64,000 nt of DNA from assembly GCA_023415575.1 (NCBI GenBank), contig JAEZKF010000007.1:52489-116488 (forward strand), given 5' to 3'. Each line of letters begins with the position of its first letter. Positions within the stretch are counted from its first letter, which is position 1. The notes beneath the pieces were generated by a model. The model was not told the DNA's origin. It saw only the letters and a list, made by a program, of their open reading frames with translations, and searched no databases. This document shows, in pieces, positions 62,198 through 64,000 of this stretch. The translations under genes were made by a program, and so were the position numbers. The DNA comes from Bacillota bacterium. GTDB lineage: Bacteria; Bacillota; Clostridia; Oscillospirales; Ruminococcaceae.

Positions 62198-63376
62198 ATG
62201 GCAAACAACTTTCATAATAAGCAGCATTATCAAAGATGTAATTGCTGCCACAAACCGAATATGCATCCAAATCCATGTTATCATCCGAGTTGATGCGGTT
62301 GCCATAGTCATATTGTTGGGCCCAAAGGTCCGACCGGTCCCATGGGCCCAAGAGGTCCACAAGGGTATCCGGGCTGTCCGGGCCCTCCAGGTCACCCCGG
62401 CCCTCCAGGGCCGACTGGTCCTACAGGTCCGACAGGAAGTCTTAACGTCGGTGATGCCCTGTTTACGGTAATAGGCACAACAGGATCTGCAACAGTGGGA
62501 ATGGGAGAAAGCATCATATTCCAGTCCTCAACACTTGAGATATCTGTCACACAAGGTTCTGCAATTGTAAACATAGAAGAATTAGGTGGCCCTACGGGTA
62601 ACTATGGCCCAACCGGCCCAACGGATCCATCTGGTGATACCGGGCCAACTGGTCCAATTGGTGACACGGGTCCCACCGGCCCGACCGGTCCAATGGGAGA
62701 TACAGGTCCGACTGGCCCGATTGGAGATACCGGCCCAACGGGCCCAACGGGTGATACTGGTCCAACAGGACCAATCGGTGACACGGGTCCAACCGGTCCG
62801 ACTGGCGACACTGGTCCAATCGGTCCGATGGGTGACACTGGTCCGACCGGAGATACCGGTCCTGCAGGTGCAGGCAACATCATCCCCTTCGCATCCGGTG
62901 CAGTTACCACCTTAACTACAGAACTCGGTGGGCAGCCAGGGACGCAGGCTCTCATTGGCTTTGGCAGTTCTCAGTCTGCGCCACTAGTAAATGATGAGAT
63001 TGACGTTGCAGGCAGTTCTAGCTACGCCTGCATGGTTCCGAAGGATACTACAATTACGACAATCTCTGCTTACCATAGTCTCGCCACAGATTTGAACTTT
63101 GGTGGGTCTACTGTTACAATATCCGCTCACCTTTATAGCTCTACTACGCCAAATGATGTCTTCCAACTCGTTCCGGGTTCAACCGTTACACTATCCCCAT
63201 CGCTTGCCGGAAGTGAACTTGCAGGATTCGTTTCAAGTAATACCGTAGCAAATCTCTCCATACCTGTTGCAGCGGGCACAAGATTAATGGTTGTTTTCTC
63301 TGCTGAAATCACAGCAGGAAATGATGCAGAGTTTGTGATTTCCGGGTATGCAAGTGCCGGTATTAGTCTCGAGTAG
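62198..63376 (+). CDS. Collagen-like exosporium (BclB-type) protein with an in-frame TGA
   Basis: The frame from the ATG at 62198 (AAGGGATAACG upstream) begins [19 protein letters not shown], a Cys/His-rich head, meets TGA at codon 32 (62291-62293), and continues in the same frame as CGCHSH, then G-x-y collagen triplets ([21 protein letters not shown]). Next come a non-collagen segment ([21 protein letters not shown]), a second block of [13 protein letters not shown] triplets (62620-62871), and a C-terminal domain ([29 protein letters not shown]...GYASAGI) typical of BclB C-terminal domains. Exosporium glycoproteins of this kind coat spores. Translation could start at the ATG at 62342 instead, but it has no good RBS. 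The TGA could be a true nonsense mutation, readthrough or a recoded codon. Confidence 0.75.
62291..62293 (+). other. In-frame TGA within the collagen-like gene
   Basis: TGA at codon 32, between CYHPS and CGCH. A change of the third base to T or C would make Cys, giving a CCGC run. A GGGCCC/GGGCCC pair (62319-62324 with 62344-62349) follows 26 bases later. Confidence 0.8.
62620..62871 (+). repeat. Collagen-triplet DNA repeat (GPT/GDT units)
   Basis: Imperfect tandem 9-18 base units coding for [15 protein letters not shown] and GPMGDT. Such arrays change length by slippage or recombination. Confidence 0.85.
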
Positions 63377-63402
63377 TTATATAATTTGAGTATGTAATAG
63401 AC

Positions 63403-63444
63403 TAAGCCCCTTATGTAAAATCAGCTGCATAAGGGGCTTATCTT
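63403..63444 (+). terminator. Terminator of the collagen-like gene
   Basis: A perfect 13-bp stem (63403-63415 with 63428-63440), followed by TCTTT. The bases from 63445 to 63590 hold nothing else. Confidence 0.85.
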
Positions 63445-63590
63445 TGTACTCCAATATCGTAGGAAATCCCGTCGAGATTAAAAGCCCTCTCCCCCTTCCT
63501 ATCATACTGGGTGTAGAATGTAAGAACCCGTGATTTTCTTGTACCTTAATTCATTCTTGCTAAAGGTTGTGATGATTTCACTAAAGCAAA

Positions 63591-63622
63591 TCAAAAACAG
63601 CGGTACCCTTGCGGATACCGCT
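63591..63622 (-). terminator. Terminator of the surface protein gene
   Basis: A 7-bp stem AGCGGTA/TACCGCT (63599-63605 with 63616-63622), followed on the minus strand by GTTTTTGA. A smaller imperfect hairpin overlaps the stop codon (63643-63662). Confidence 0.7.
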
Positions 63623-63662
63623 GTCTGTTCACCTGTTAGGTGTAATTACCCGTAAGGGTTAA

Positions 63663-64000
63663 TTACTTGCTAACCTTCTTAACTGCTACGAAGCCAGCAG
63701 CTGCAAGAGCAACTACGGAGAATACGATAGCAACGTTAACGATGTCGTTAGCGCCGGTCTCGGGGATAGCGGGCTTCTCAGCCTCGCCCTCAGCCTTTGC
63801 GCCGTAAGCAGCGAAGGTGCCGAGAGTGGTGCCAGCGGGAACGGTGAAGATTACGGAATTGTGGTTTACAACCTCAGCCTCAATAGCATCGCCGGTGGGC
63901 TTGCCATCAACTACGCTGTAAACATATACGGTCTCGCCGTAGAAGTTCTCGTTGTCGGGGTTGATGGGCATGGTGATGGTAGCAGCGTCCTTAACACGGG
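63663..64000 (-). CDS. Cell-surface protein, C-terminal part with LPXTG-like anchor (5' end outside window)
   Basis: The frame is open to the window edge. The visible part is an extracytoplasmic stretch (TITMPINPDNENFYGETVYVYSVVDGKPTGDAIEAEV...), a linker AKAEGEAEKPAIPETGAND, a hydrophobic helix (VNVAIVFSVVALAAAGFVAV) and a basic end KKVSK. IPETG is a variant of the sortase signal LPXTG, and the helix plus basic tail complete the sorting signal. Sortase anchoring to the wall is likely but class and enzyme are unknown. The sequence GTTLGTFAAYGA may be a repeat or fold end. The start is not seen. Confidence 0.75.
   Translation of the reverse strand, partial: RVKDAATITMPINPDNENFYGETVYVYSVVDGKPTGDAIEAEVVNHNSVIFTVPAGTTLGTFAAYGAKAEGEAEKPAIPETGANDIVNVAIVFSVVALAAAGFVAVKKVSK

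Noticed and set aside
62620..62871. Short repeats that could suggest a CRISPR array
   Set aside because: Units are coding collagen triplets without constant spacers; no cas genes are present in the window.

Overview
The window looks like a chromosomal segment of an anaerobic, motile, probably spore-forming Clostridia-type Bacillota (perhaps Oscillospirales-like). The evidence is pyruvate:ferredoxin oxidoreductase, an oxygen-sensitive class III ribonucleotide reductase, a complete V-type ATPase operon, a sigma-D-type flagellin promoter, a CIRCE/HrcA element, IreB and UPF0735 proteins, a BclB-like exosporium collagen protein and AGGAGG-type ribosome binding sites. No genus can be named from the sequence alone.

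Layout. 1-4.5 kb: end of a degenerate EAL-domain protein, cheW, a four-tRNA cluster (Gly, Arg, His, Gln), a small membrane protein, a zinc-ribbon protein and a CorC/HlyC-type CBS protein. 4.6-12.4 kb: PFOR, two tandem flagellins, class II fructose-bisphosphate aldolase. 12.6-14.8 kb: a HEAT-repeat protein, then an XRE/ImmA pair divergent from a small helical protein and a sigma-region-4-like protein, with palindromes in both promoters. 14.9-19.9 kb: a Gfo/Idh/MocA oxidoreductase and a GntR(YtrA)-ABC-permease-permease-CPBP operon. 19.9-25.4 kb: a yybP-ykoY manganese riboswitch with terminator, a second strongly structured leader element, a cation P-type ATPase, a PlsC-like acyltransferase and an LCP-family protein. 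25.7-35.6 kb: the nine-gene V-ATPase operon, whose subunit I is enlarged by a three-copy repeat domain. 36-43 kb: glmU, pth, mfd and a SurA/PrsA-like lipoprotein. 43.1-44.4 kb: an IS3-family element. 44.4-52.4 kb: thioredoxin, ZIP transporter, ArAE exporter, nrdDG, hsp20, DUF2804. 52.4-57.8 kb: an ECF sigma factor with a His/Trp-rich membrane partner, then an ACT protein-hom-thrB-lysC threonine operon. 57.8-64 kb: an AI-2E-family transporter, an unknown small protein, IreB, an NCS2 permease, a collagen-like exosporium protein split by an in-frame TGA, and the C-terminus of an LPXTG-like surface protein.

How it fits together. Pyruvate metabolism (PFOR, aldolase), ion-driven energetics (V-ATPase), metal handling (Mn riboswitch plus P-type ATPase, ZIP), envelope building (glmU, LCP, PlsC) and anaerobic dNTP synthesis are core functions. 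Accessory or variable parts are the flagellin pair, the XRE/ImmA cassette, the IS3 copy and the surface proteins. The main leads are the triplicated domain in V-ATPase subunit I, the uncharacterised structured RNA at 20192-20296, the in-frame TGA in the Cys-rich head of the collagen gene, the XRE/ImmA/sigma-like cassette, and the ECF/His-Trp-repeat pair.
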